From NCBI GenBank assembly GCA_007449985.2, contig VIIQ02000122.1, forward strand, positions 248,001-312,000: DNA of 64,000 nucleotides. The letters run 5' to 3'. This stretch comes from Desmodesmus armatus. Its lineage: Eukaryota > Chlorophyta > Chlorophyceae > Sphaeropleales > Scenedesmaceae. Shown piece after piece: positions 51,013-61,493 of the stretch. Made by a program: the position numbers and the translations under genes. The first letter of the stretch is position 1, and every line of letters begins with the position of its first letter. Under the pieces are notes generated by a model. The model was not told the DNA's origin. It worked only from the letters and a program-made list of their open reading frames with translations, and made no database searches.

Positions 51013-53350
51013 GTGCTTGCTTAGCAGCAGCCTGGCTTGACTTGTGATGCAGTAGCCTTGCTCCTAACTCGCAACTGTCAGCCAGTATCATCAGTGCGCA
51101 CTTGTCACACTGCTTGTCCCATGTTGCGCACACTGTCTTGAGTGCATCAGTGTGATCGTGCTGATGTCTGCTGCTGAGTTGTGCGCTGGTTGTGTCAGCG
51201 TGCATGAGCATGAATGTGCTCCCCAAGAGTGTTTGAGCGGATTGGTCTCGGGCAGGGTTTTGGGCCGAGGGTTCTGTGAGCGGGTGCAGGCGCATGCCTC
51301 ATGCACCAGTGTTGCCAATGTTGCGCCTTTGTATTGCGCGGTGCCAGCATGGCTATGTGGCCTGTCCAAACGCAATACGGCTTGGTGATACCTTATGGGT
51401 ATGGGCTTCTGTCAGCAGAGTAGCAGTCCTGGTGTGTGGTCGAGAGGCTGCAACCCTCCTCTTATCGGGGTTCCTCTGGCCGGCAGTCACTGTATCATCC
51501 TGCCGTGCTGTTACACAGCGTGCTGGGGATGTTGCATGGCTTGGTACATCACATGCTTTTGCAGTTTTGAGGTCTGCCGCATAATCGTATGTCAGCGGCA
51601 CTTTTGTGGGTTGAGCTTGGTCGCTTTCACCCATCCCAAATCTTCAGGGGGTTTAGGGGATCTGAGCTGAGATCAGGGTTTTTGAGGGGGGGGGTTGGTG
51701 TGAGACAACAGTGAGAGGGTGTCTGGTTGTCTTTGCCCATCTGAAAAGGAGTGGCTGCTGCTTTTATTACGGCCTGGCCATGTTTTTTGGGGTCTTCCGC
51801 TGTCAGTCAGGTGCTTTCAGCAGTTCCATGTCGCTTCCCACCTAGATCAGTTGCACTAGAGAGAGTCATGTTTGCTGCAAGTGTGTTTGGATGGTCAGCC
51901 TGGCAGGTTGCCTGCCATCTGGTTGAGATTTGGGTGGCAACTTTGCAGCGGCACTGTGTGTGAGTCGCATCACTTCCCTGCTCCTGGGTGAGGGCTGTCT
52001 GGCGCGTAGCGCTGGCATGTTTCCTGCCCGTATTATTTGGCCAGCTGGCCAATGTATTATCGTGTTCCCAGAGAGGCATCACTTGTGAGTATGGATGCCG
52101 GGCTACTTTGCAAGCCCTTGTACATAAAGCAGCAACTACTGCGCTTTTGTGGTGTGTGGAGGGGCCAAGTGGTTGGCGAGTGTTGCACCCAAGTCAGCAG
52201 GAGGTTTTGAGGTGATGGTGTGCGCATGCAATGAGCTGAGTCACTCGCACTTGCAGCATGGTGTGTTAGCAGCACCGCTTTTTGCCTGAGCTGCTGCGGC
52301 TTTTTTGGTTTCCCGAGAAGACTTTGTGTGCTGATGGTTGGGGTTGGGAGTGTCGAGGGAGTTGTTTTTTTTGCTGTGACAAGCATGTAACAGTGTATCA
52401 ACCAATTGACCAATGAGCTGGGATGGTGTTGATCTATGCCAAAGTGCAGCTGCTCTCACCTTGACGTTGACAAATACTACCTCACTGCACATTTTGTGTG
52501 TCAGCGAAGTCACAGCAACATGTACTCCATCTCAGTACAGCTTGCTGGTTTGCACTCCTGCGGCAATGATCTTCAGCCTTGCATACATCCAACAGTCCCC
52601 ACAAAAGACTGTGAGGAAGACAGCCCAACTGGTACCGATACTGATACTCAGCAATACCCACATCAGCAACATGCAGTGCGAGTCGGTCATAAACCCCAGC
52701 AGCACTGCTTGTCATGTATATGCATGCCTGCCTGAATGTCAACACCAGCGATCTCTGGTTTGCAGGCACACTTGGGAAAGTGGGCAACGGCCTAGGCATC
52801 ACTACTAGCCAAGTTGGTGCGGGGTGGTAATTACCGCCCAACGGTGAAAGTATCCACTTATAGCCGCTAAGGGGGGCCCTTTCCCCCAGTGTCACGTAAC
52901 TTGAGTGAACATTGAGTGTGTGATGGGCACTGCTGCATGCTCTGTGGGGGTGTAATGGACGGTGGGGCTTAGGGGTGGGGTGTCAAGCGGGTACCTCCGT
53001 TGGGTGCCTCAAGCACCTTGGTGCAAACGTAGCTACTGCGGTGCAGTCACACATGTTCTCCTGCAATCAACACGATGTGCCTGACCTTCTGCATCATCTC
53101 GCCGAGAGAGTGACCCCTCTGTAAAAGCTCTTACTGCCCCCCGCCCCCCCCCCCCCCCCCATCATCAGCCCCCTGGCTGAGTACCAACTCGGGGGCCTTC
53201 AAGGCAAGTTGCCCTTCCCATGAACTGTAACTGTTGCATGGCGCACGATGCGCCTGGCCACCTGCTGTGCCCACCATTCACATAACAGTGATGAAGTGAC
53301 TCTGCAGGGCTGGGCTACCAGCAGGGAGCCAGATGCTCATATGGGCCCGG
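51013..53350. other. G/T-rich gene-free stretch after ABCC copy 3
   Basis: Only short open frames. It begins with the 3' UTR of ABCC copy 3. At about 52845-52860 the motif GGTGAAAGTATCCAC also occurs (reverse strand) in the SINE at 47684-48054, hinting at an old related element. A long poly-C run lies at about 53142-53160. Otherwise nothing supportable. Confidence 0.4.
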
Positions 53351-53411
53351 ACTAGAACCGGACTAGAACCTGTCCACATACCAATGTGTGCGTGGCGTGC
53401 TTGCACCCCTG

Positions 53412-54515
53412 CAGCTCACAGGGCCCCCCACCAGACCCTTGCAAGCACATGCTGAGCGGCCCACTGCATGTTCTGACAGTTACCATGACGCCCGGCGTCT
53501 TGAATGCGGCATTCACAGTGAGAATCAGGGTCAGAGCTCCGCCACGAACAAAGGTCACAGTTACCATTACGGTTACAGTATTTGGCATGACAAAGCAGTA
53601 CAACCTGCAAAGGAAACAAACGAAGCCATGACTTCAAGGCCTGCACTGCGGCTGACACCCTGTGCTGCTGCCAACAGCCCTCCGACCCGACCCAGCAGGG
53701 GGGGGGGTCAAAAGCGATTTGATACCAAGCTTCTGGCTCCTGGTAGGAGCGCTGCAACTCTGCCTTCACACAACTTCGGTCAGGAAACTATGAGTTTCGT
53801 AGTTTGGCTTGGCAGGGTCAAGCAAAGACAAAGAACCATATCATCATATCAAATCAGGGGCACCAGCGGCAGATTAGGTGCACCTGCACCATGGCCATTT
53901 CTTGCATACTGTACGTACACATGTGTGCTGCTGCATTCAAGGCACGGTACTCCTGCTGCTCACAGCCCTCCACTGGACCCTTGCTGAGCACCTCCACTTC
54001 AACGGCTGAGAATTGCCACGACACTTACAATAACAAATTCCCAACCACCACAGGGACCATGATCTCAAGGGGTTGCAGCCTGCTGACGCCCTGTGTTGCT
54101 GCTCACAGCCCTCCCACCAGACCCTTGCTAAGCATCTCTACTGCATGGTCTCTGACAGCTACCATGACACATACAAGTACAGGCTCAGATGTACTGAGCA
54201 ACCCACAACAGAGCCATAAGCTCATGGGTGACACCAAATGGGGCACAACTTATCATTCGGGAACATGCCAGTCAAAGCCATGGTTGGTACTGGTCCCCAG
54301 GGGGCCCACTTGTGGGTGCGGCACCCACAAGCATGCTGGCTGACGCCCTCTGATGCTGGTCACAGCCCTCCCACCAGACCCTTGCTGAGCACCTCCGATT
54401 CGTGGTCTGGCAGTCACCATGGCAATTACATATACAACAATTGCTGCTGACGATACGTGAAACTGCTCACAGCCCTCCCACCAGCCCCTTGCTGAGCACC
54501 TCCAGCGGCTCCTGC
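53412..54515 (-). repeat. Array of six similar micro-exon-like units
   Basis: On the minus strand the core GGAGGTGCTCAGCAAGGGTC plus TGGTGGGAGGGCT recurs at + positions about 54465, 54360, 54105, 53960, 53668 (degenerate) and 53415. In five of them an acceptor-like CAG precedes a 42-53-nt block that is followed by GTGAGC or GTGACC, as in a duplicated micro-exon. The frame reading EVLSKGLVGGL is the most even across units. Spacing is irregular (about 105-295 bp). Whether any is spliced into mRNA is unknown. Confidence 0.6.
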
Positions 54516-54934
54516 TGTGGCCAGGTGTGCTGTAGTGCTGCCTCCAGCACAACACGTGTCCAGGCCACCCAGGCACCCCACTCCATGCGCTGCAGCCACA
54601 CAAACAGGCACAGCACACAGCACAGCACACAATACAGACGTCAGATGACTGTTCTACCGTCAAGTGTGTATATGCTCACATGTCACATGTAACCCAAGCA
54701 CCCCATCCTTTGCGCTGCAGCAGTCCAAGCAGAACATCACACTACAACGCACATGCCAGCAGACAGCACACCATAACAAACATGTCAGCTTACAGACTTG
54801 ACAATCAACCACATACGTCACTCTACACAAAGTTTCGTTGCCAGCAACGTTGTCATCATTCCAAGCACACCTTGTCATAGGGAGTGTAGCGGGAATGCTG
54901 CATACGGCTGCCTGAATCGATCCTTGAGCATCGC

Positions 54935-54955
54935 AGTGCACACTTTTATATGCTC
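54935..54955 (-). promoter_or_regulatory. TATAAAAG box candidate (minus strand)
   Basis: GCATATAAAAGTGTGCAC on the minus strand is a strong TATA-type match. It lies between the micro-exon array and the repeated beta-rich exons, so it could mark the start of a separate minus-strand gene covering the array. Confidence 0.3.
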
Positions 54956-55089
54956 CTGTTACAGGGAGTGCCCCAGTCGAGAAACAGCCGCAGTGCCGTC
55001 GTAGCTTCCGCCTCCCCCTCCTCCCACCGCCCCGCCTGCACATGCAGCTGTGCCAGCATCAGGTGAGGCTCTGCCATATAGGGGTTCTG

Positions 55090-55742
55090 TGCATGCTGAG
55101 GCCACCGTCTCATGGGTGATGCAGCAGCAGCTGGTTTAGCTGGTGCTGCTGCTGCTGCTGCCGCTGCTTGTCAGTGTGAGTGTCATCTTGACACCCTGGG
55201 TGGTAGGGTCATAAAACAGAGCTGCGTCAAAGCGGAGTGGCTGGTGGGTGGTGGTGAGTAGGGGTTACTCGCTGCCATTTGCAAAGCGCCGCCACCATCT
55301 CATGGGTGATGCAGTAGCAGCTGGTTTAGCTGCTGCTGCTGCTGCCGCTGCTGCTTGTCAGTGTGACTGTCATCTCGACACCCTGGGTAGTAAGGTCATA
55401 AAACAGAGCTGCGTCAAAGCTGAGCGGCTGGTGGGTGGTGGTGAGTAGGGGTTACTCGCTGCCATTTGCAAAGCACCGCCGTATGATAGGTGATGCTGCA
55501 TCAGCTGGTGTAGCTGCTGTTGCTGCTGCTGCTGCTGCTGGCTCAGCCGCTACTGCTCTGTCAGTGTGAGTGTCAATGTGACAACTTGAGCAGTAGGGTC
55601 GAAGGACAGGGCTGCGTCAAAGCTGCGGCCCCCATACTGCGCCAGGTCGTGATGGATGGGAAGGTAGACCTTGACGTCGCGGCCTATTTTTCTTGCGGTG
55701 ACCTCCCATTGCCCCAGCTGTTGGCTGGTTGGGTCCTGCAGA
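55090..55742 (-). repeat. Three tandem copies of an exon encoding an SFDAAL...TLTLT segment
   Basis: On the minus strand three units encode related segments: SFDAALSFDPTAQVVTLTLT (55551-55630), SFDAALFYDLTTQGVEMTVT (about 55355-55420) and SFDAALFYDPTTQGVKMTLT (about 55165-55230). The two lower units share about 190 bp, including flanking CATGGGTGATGCAG and GGGGTTACTCGCTGCC. The upper unit is extended upstream by GRDVKVYLPIHHDLAQYGGR after a TATGCAG acceptor. The pattern suggests duplication of a whole exon with its borders. The alternating hydrophobic pattern suggests beta strands. Confidence 0.65.
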
Positions 55743-56118
55743 CCTGCATACCGCAGACATATAAGGAACAATGATTACATGATCAGGCTCGCACTGATGC
55801 GCCTGCGCCGATTACATTTCAGCTGTCGGCCGCTTTGGTTTAGTCGCCCTGCACACCACAGGGATACAAAACGTACAAGGCTCGCACTGATGCCTAAGGC
55901 ATCAGTAGTAACTGCCATAGGCAGTTACATACAAGCTGTCGGCTGGTTTGGTATTGCAGCCCTGTAGGCCTCAAGCATTTGGACTTATCACCCCACCCCC
56001 CACTTTATCCCCCTCCCCCTTCCCCCACCCCCACCCACCTCATCTTTACCCCCCTCCCCACTCTCAGTGATTTTCAGTCACTGTGAGTCACTCTCTCACT
56101 CACCCTCACTGAGCTCAC

Positions 56119-56405
56119 GTGCAGTACACCCAACGGGGTTGTGCATCAGGGTCAATGTCATCCTCAGAGGAAAGCCCCCCCCCCCTCTAATAAATCCCCC
56201 CCCCTCCCCCAAAAGAACATGCTCAGGGCCCACATGAACTATCTTGGTGTGATGACAGTTGCAGTCACAGTGAAGTTCAAACTCAACCTTTGGCTGCAAC
56301 TTTGAAAGTCACACTAAAAAAAGGCTCACCTGCCGTACACCCAGCCGGACTGTCCATCAGGGTCAGTGTCATCTTCAGAGGGAAGCTGGGGTCAGCCGGC
56401 AGCTG
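56119..56405 (-). repeat. Two copies of an exon encoding LKMTLTLM(D/H)xPxGCTA
   Basis: The unit at 56330-56405 encodes LPADPSFPLKMTLTLMDSPA then GCTA with donor GTGAGCC; the unit at 56119-56175 encodes a truncated version, MTLTLMHNPVGCTA, with donor GTGAGCTC. They are 211 bp apart. The lower copy runs into a C-rich tract and is probably decayed. Confidence 0.6.
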
Positions 56406-56420
56406 GGAGCACACAAGCAC

Positions 56421-56907
56421 CTGGGCTATGCTGAATGACACCTTGCTCATGCTGATGTTGATGGTGCCACCCTGCAAACATACATAACACCAGCATGTCG
56501 CATCAGAAACAACACAACTGGGCCGTAAACATGCCTGTAATGGCCTAAGTGGATGAAGGGCCCTACCGGGGCACGATGTATGGTCTGTTGCTGCTGTTGG
56601 GAGGGGGGAGGGGGAGCAGCAGCTGATCAGGCACCTGAGGAGTGCTGAATGACACCTTGCCCTTGCTGATGTGTATTGTGCCACCCTGCAAGGATACACA
56701 AACAACCCCAGCATGCCCCGTGAGCCTCAAAATGAAGAACAGACGATTGGGCCCGACAGCCTGAACAGCCCAAGTGGCTGAAGGGCTTGTTACAGGCCTG
56801 ATGTATGGCCCGTTGCTGATTTGGGAGGGGGGGGGGGGCAGCAGCTGATCAGGCACCTGGGCTATGCTGAGTGACACCTTGCTCTTGCTGATGTGTATGG
56901 TGCCACC
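56421..56907 (-). repeat. Three copies of a short exon encoding GGTIxISxxKVSxSxxQ
   Basis: Units at 56857-56907, 56634-56685 and 56421-56471 each follow a TGCAG acceptor on the minus strand and encode GGTIHISKSKVSLSIAQ, GGTIHISKGKVSFSTPQ and GGTINISMSKVSFSIAQ, each followed by GTGC or GTGCC. Even the intron just before the exon (ACATGCTGGTGTTATGTATG) is repeated. Spacing is about 213-223 bp. Confidence 0.7.
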
Positions 56908-57251
56908 CTGCAAACATACATAACACCAGCATGTTGCTTCAGGAACAAACACCTGCACCCTGATCCTTGACTGAGGGCGTCTTTCAATAACTGCCATACC
57001 TAGTCGTTGCTCCTCTTGTTCGCCCCCCCCCTCTTCCGGGCAAATAGCAGCTGCACTGTGACAACCACCAAATACACAGCCGGGGTAGCATTGCGGCCAT
57101 CATGTAGCCGGTTTCAGGTCAAGACCCACCCTTACATTCAGACATATGACACACTGGACTGTCCTGTGTGCCCTGCGGGCTTATGACATCATATGAAACC
57201 ATCGACACACCCCCCCCCCGCACACACACCACCCCCATGGCCCACCCCCTT

Positions 57252-57512
57252 CCCTGCAAAACCTTGGATCGCTGCCGGGTTATATCTGCAGGCCCGGTCC
57301 ATCACTAGCTCGGTTTTCACCAACTGGGTGAACACCCTCACTGAGGGCCCTCCACCCCACCCTCACCCCCAACCCCGCCTCCATCACCCTCCCTCCCCCC
57401 CCCCCGCCCCCCTCCACCCCCCCTTCACCCCCCCCCCCTGCACACACACCTGAAAAACTCCTGGAAAGCTGCCAGGGTATATCTGCAGGCCCGGTCCATC
57501 ACCAGCACGGCT
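57252..57512 (-). repeat. Two copies of an exon encoding VMDRACRY
   Basis: On the minus strand, 57512-57451 encodes VLVMDRACRYTLAAFQEFF with donor CAG/GTGTGTG, and 57318-57252 encodes ELVMDRACRYNPAAIQGF. Units are about 196 bp apart. The second copy has lost the donor GT. This reading frame is chosen for its protein-like composition and is not otherwise supported. Confidence 0.5.
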
Positions 57513-57611
57513 GTACACATGGGGCAGCCTGCTTGCATGTCGCTGGCTCAACTCCTGCCACGCAGGGATGGTGTGCAGAGCAAAGCAAGGCACATCATCA
57601 CTGGAGAGCTG

Positions 57612-57674
57612 CACACAGCACAGCACAGCACAGCACAGCACAGCACAGCACAGCACAGCACAGCACAGCACAGC
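57612..57674 (+). repeat. (CACAG)n pentanucleotide microsatellite
   Basis: About twelve CACAG units in succession. It lies in a presumed intron of the minus-strand repeat-rich gene. Confidence 0.95.
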
Positions 57675-57800
57675 ATGGCAGTGCAGGTGTCATCATGGAG
57701 CAGCTAGTTGAGAGAGTGACAGAGTGAAGTGCTTCCCTGGTGCATGCATGGCTGGTGAGCCCCCCCCCCCCCCCCCCGGTATCGTAGAGTGATGGCACGA

Positions 57801-58246
57801 GCGCACTCTTTCTTGCAGGACCACTGCGTGAGGGTCTGCCCCACCCCCCAACGCCTGCCGAATGTGCTGTGCAGCGATCCCAGTCAGCAACAGCCCCCCC
57901 CCCCCACAACAACCCCCCCCCCCCCCAATCCACCACCCATCGCACCCTTTGTTGAAGGACCACTGCGTGAGGGTCTGCCCCACCCCCCAACGCCTGCCGA
58001 ATGTGCTGTGCGGAAACCCACTCAGTTGCAGCTCCCCCGGGGATAGGCTATCCTTGTGACTGAGGACCCCCCCCCCTCTCCCTGCCCCCTCCCCCCTTCC
58101 CCCCAATACAAAATACCCACCCGCACCCGCAAAACACCCCAACCAACCAGCGCACCCTTTCTTGGAGGACCACTGCGTGCGGGTCTGCCCCACTCCCCAG
58201 CGCCTGCCGTATGAGCTGTGCAGGGATCCCACTCAGTCGCAGCTCC
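57801..58246 (-). repeat. Three copies of an exon end encoding GxxAQxIRQALGxGADPHAVV
   Basis: Three units of about 95 bp at 58150-58246, 57941-58038 and 57801-57893. The first, part of the large open frame, encodes GIPAQLIRQALGSGADPHAV; the third encodes GIAAQHIRQALGGGADPHAV; the second carries the same DNA with a one-base deletion and is out of frame. All three end at the same potential donor (GTGCGC or GTGCGA). Confidence 0.75.
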
Positions 58247-60264
58247 CCTCCCTTCTGATGAGTGAGCACAGCCTCGAAGGGCCCCAGGACCTGCACCTCA
58301 GAGGTGCTGCCTGCTGGGGAGCCTGAGGCCTGCTGCTGCTGCCGCTGCTGCCGCTGCTGCTGCTGCTGCTGCGGCGGTGGCAGGGACGGCTGCTGCTGCT
58401 GCTCCACCTGCTGCTGCGCCTGCTGCTGCACCTGCTGCAGCTGCTGCATGACACGATGTTGCCGGACATACCCCTTCATGTCCCACCCAGCAGGGTGTGC
58501 AACATACACCACCTGCACTGCACAGCTGCCGTTCACATTTTGAACCTCTTTCAGGTCTCTGCACAACCCCCTGTCTATGTTTACGATCTTGTGGGGCTGA
58601 TAGTACTTGTCACACCAGAAGAAATTTGAGTAGGGCTGGTGCAAGGCCGGCCCCTGGGCTGCTGCTGCTGCTGCTTCTGCTGCTGTTGGTTCTGCACCTA
58701 CTGTGGCTGCCGCTGCACCTGCTGCTGTGCTTGGTGAGGGCGGAACCCTGGTTGCTGTAGGGGCAGGTCCTGCTGCTATTGCTGCTGCTGCTGCTGCTGC
58801 TGCACCTGCTGCTGAGCTTGGTGACTGTAGCACCCTGGCCCCCAGAGCGGCTGTAGGGGCAGGTCCTGCTGCTTCGAATGCTGCTGCTGTGGCTGCTGCA
58901 CCTCCTGCTGCTGGGCTTGCTGGGCGTAGCACCCTGGCCCCCACAGCGGCTGTAGGGCCAAGCCCCAGTACTGTTGCTCCTGCAGCAACGTAACATGACT
59001 CAAGTGCCGCCTCCTTTTCACGCAGCTGCCACAGCCGAGAGGCACGACGCTGCTGCTGATTGCTGACGAACTTGGCCCACCGCTGAGCGCTGCTGCTGCT
59101 GCTGCTGCTGCTGGCCTCTGCTGTCCTGTCACCTCGGCGAGGGTCTGAACTGCCCCAACCAAGCCCAGACAGGCGATACGCCTCCTCAGATTTGAAGACA
59201 GCACGCCGCCGCTGATTGGAGACACACCGGGCAAAACCGCCGTGTGAGGAATGGCGGAAACCGCCGGGTTTGGGGTAGGTAGGCAGGTACGAAGTCTCAG
59301 AGGCAGCATGCTGCCGCTGCTTGCTGTTGAACCTGGGGGCCCCTCCCTGAGCCCTGCTGCCAATACTGCTGCTGGCGCGTGCTGCTGCTCTGCCAGCTGG
59401 GTGTGCACCGCCCCCTCTAAACCCAGAGAGGTACAAAGCCTCAGAGGCAGCATGCTGCCGCTGCTTGGAGACAGACCTGGGGGTCCATCCCTGAGCCCAG
59501 CTGTCGTTGCTGTCGCCCTCTGCTGCTGCTCTGCCATCTGGGTTTGAACCGTCGGGTTCAGACCCAAATATGCGGTACGCTGCTTCAGCATCAAAAGCAG
59601 AATCTGGACGGCACCTCTGTTTGCTGTCGAACCAGGCCCCCCGCTGAACCCCCTTGCCAGTGCTGTTGGCCTCTGCTGCTGCCCTGACTTCTGAGGGAGG
59701 GCCTGAACCGTTATATTTGAACCCAGAGATGCGGTACGCTGCCTCAACATCAACAGCAGTACGGTGCCGCTGCTTGCTGTTGAACCAGGCCCCTCGCTGA
59801 ACCCCCCTGCCAGTGCTGCTGGCCTCTGCTGCTGCTCTGTCGTCTGAGGGAGGGTCTGAACCGCCCCATCTAAACCCAGAGAGGCGGTGTGCTACCTGTG
59901 CGGCAAACGCAGGATCCGAACGGCACCGCTGCTTGCCAACAGACCAGGCCCCTCGCTGAACCCTGCTGCCATTGCTGCTGGCCTGTGTTGCTGCCTCCGT
60001 TTCAAAGGCAGTATGCTGCCGCGGCTTGCTGAAGAACCTGGGGGTCCCTCGCTGCGCCCTGCCGCTGCTGCTGGCCTTTGCTGTCCTGCCGTCTGAGGGA
60101 GGGTGTGATCCCCCTCCGCTGCTATTGGTGTGTCTGGGGCGGCTTTCTGGCTGGCTGCTGAGCTGGCAGCAGCTTGAGTGTGGGAGTTCCTCAGCGTCGA
60201 CGCCTGCAGGGGAGGGGCACAGACAGAGACACATTGCCCACAAAGAGACCGCTTCACCCGTCAT
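58156..60264 (-). CDS. Large repeat-containing exon of an unrecognised protein (about 700 aa)
   Basis: The minus-strand frame is open from 60480 to 58048. I take ATG at 60264 (MTGEAVSLWAM) as a possible start and the GTGCGC at 58155-58150 as the likely donor; a CTGCAG acceptor at 60209-60204 could instead begin the exon at 60203. The N-terminal half holds about eight imperfect 45-50-residue repeats built on RGAxFxSKQRxR ... EAAYRxSGF ... DPPSxxRAAAEASS. Then come three Ala/Pro repeats (GPAPTAALGARVLQSPSSAA), a unique block (FFWCDKYYQPHKIVNIDRGL, VVYVAHPAGWDMKGYV), a Gln-rich stretch and the segment duplicated downstream. No known domain was recognised. It probably continues into the duplicated exons down to about 55.1 kb, making one minus-strand gene, but the joins are not established. 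Confidence 0.55.
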
Positions 60265-60519
60265 GACTCCTAAAAAGAAAAAGAAAGGGGTTTGATGCAT
60301 CTCAGCGTTGCAGAGAGGTTGGTCCCTGGTGGTGTACCAGTTGTCCCATTCTATTGATTCTAGCAGTGTGGTGCGGACTCCATATAGCTGCCAGAGTGTG
60401 GAAGGGAGAGGAATACACGATCTGGAGCAGGTGTGGGTGTGTAGGGTGTGTACAAGTAGGGGAGGACCAGTAGCGCGCAAGGAGTGGCATGTATGCCTTC
60501 AAAAGGGAGAACAACAGAC

Positions 60520-61016
60520 GTGCAGGATGTTTTCCAACTCAACTCCACTGCTGTATCACCTGTCGGACCCATCGCCAAGTCTGTACTCCGCCGCTACTCC
60601 AGGCTCCAAACCCCTGTCCAGAGCTTCGCAGGCTCGCACAGGCTGCCACCAGCATTACGTGACACCTGGTTGTACAGACTAAGGCGGGTGCTGCTTGTGG
60701 GTGCTGCGAGAAAGTTGACAGTGTAAGCCCTCAACCAAGGCAAACAGCAGCAAGTGGGCCAGCATAGACCCAGTGCAGCAGAATGTCGGGAGAGCTTCGA
60801 AGCAGGCCAAACTTAGTGTGAATGTCACAGTTCAAGGTTTGAAAACAGGAGGGTTTCGGCACGGACGGACATGTCAGTTGGATGATCTAGATCAGTCAAC
60901 CCAAGTTGTTACGCAATGCACGAACCCTCATGCACCGCATCCCTGTGTTCACTATACAACCATGCAGAATGTCGCAGCCCCTAAGCAGATAGCACGGCAG
61001 ACTTCACAACTCAAAG
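60520..61016. other. Divergent intergenic region between the minus-strand repeat gene and the plus-strand gene at 61017
   Basis: No gene is seen. The two flanking genes point away from each other, so promoters for both are expected here. No clear TATA box was identified. Confidence 0.35.
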
Positions 61017-61453
61017 ATGGCTTCAGAACAGCAAACAAAAAGCAGCACCAAGTCTTCTGCAGACCTCATCAGCCCACTTTGCCGGCTGTTTCTGAGACAG
61101 GAGTATGCCGAGATTGACCCCAAAGTAAGCTTTTAGGTCCTTTACAAGCTGCTGGGTGTCCATGCACACAAAACTGCTGACGTCTCCCCATGGGGACAGT
61201 ATCAAGGTCTGCCAGCATTCAACAATGCCATGCTGCGGCTCGCATGCAGCTGCCGGAGATGATGTCAGTCCTCACAGCTGTGGGCTCCGCGGAGTGCTGG
61301 CACAAGAAGTCTACTTTCAAGGCAAGCCTGCACCTGCATGCACTGCAGTGTCGCTGGTACCGTCTTGAGCAGCAGCTGTCACTGACTTACACCACCCCGC
61401 AGACCAACATGCCTAGCCATTCCAGCTCAACCAACCCTGTCAGAAGCTTTGAC

Positions 61454-61493
<40 letters not shown>

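Noticed and set aside
51276..51670. Cys-rich frames after ABCC copy 3 as a possible LINE zinc-knuckle
   Set aside because: The Cys spacing does not match zf-RVT or CCHC patterns, and no neighbouring reverse-transcriptase motif was found.
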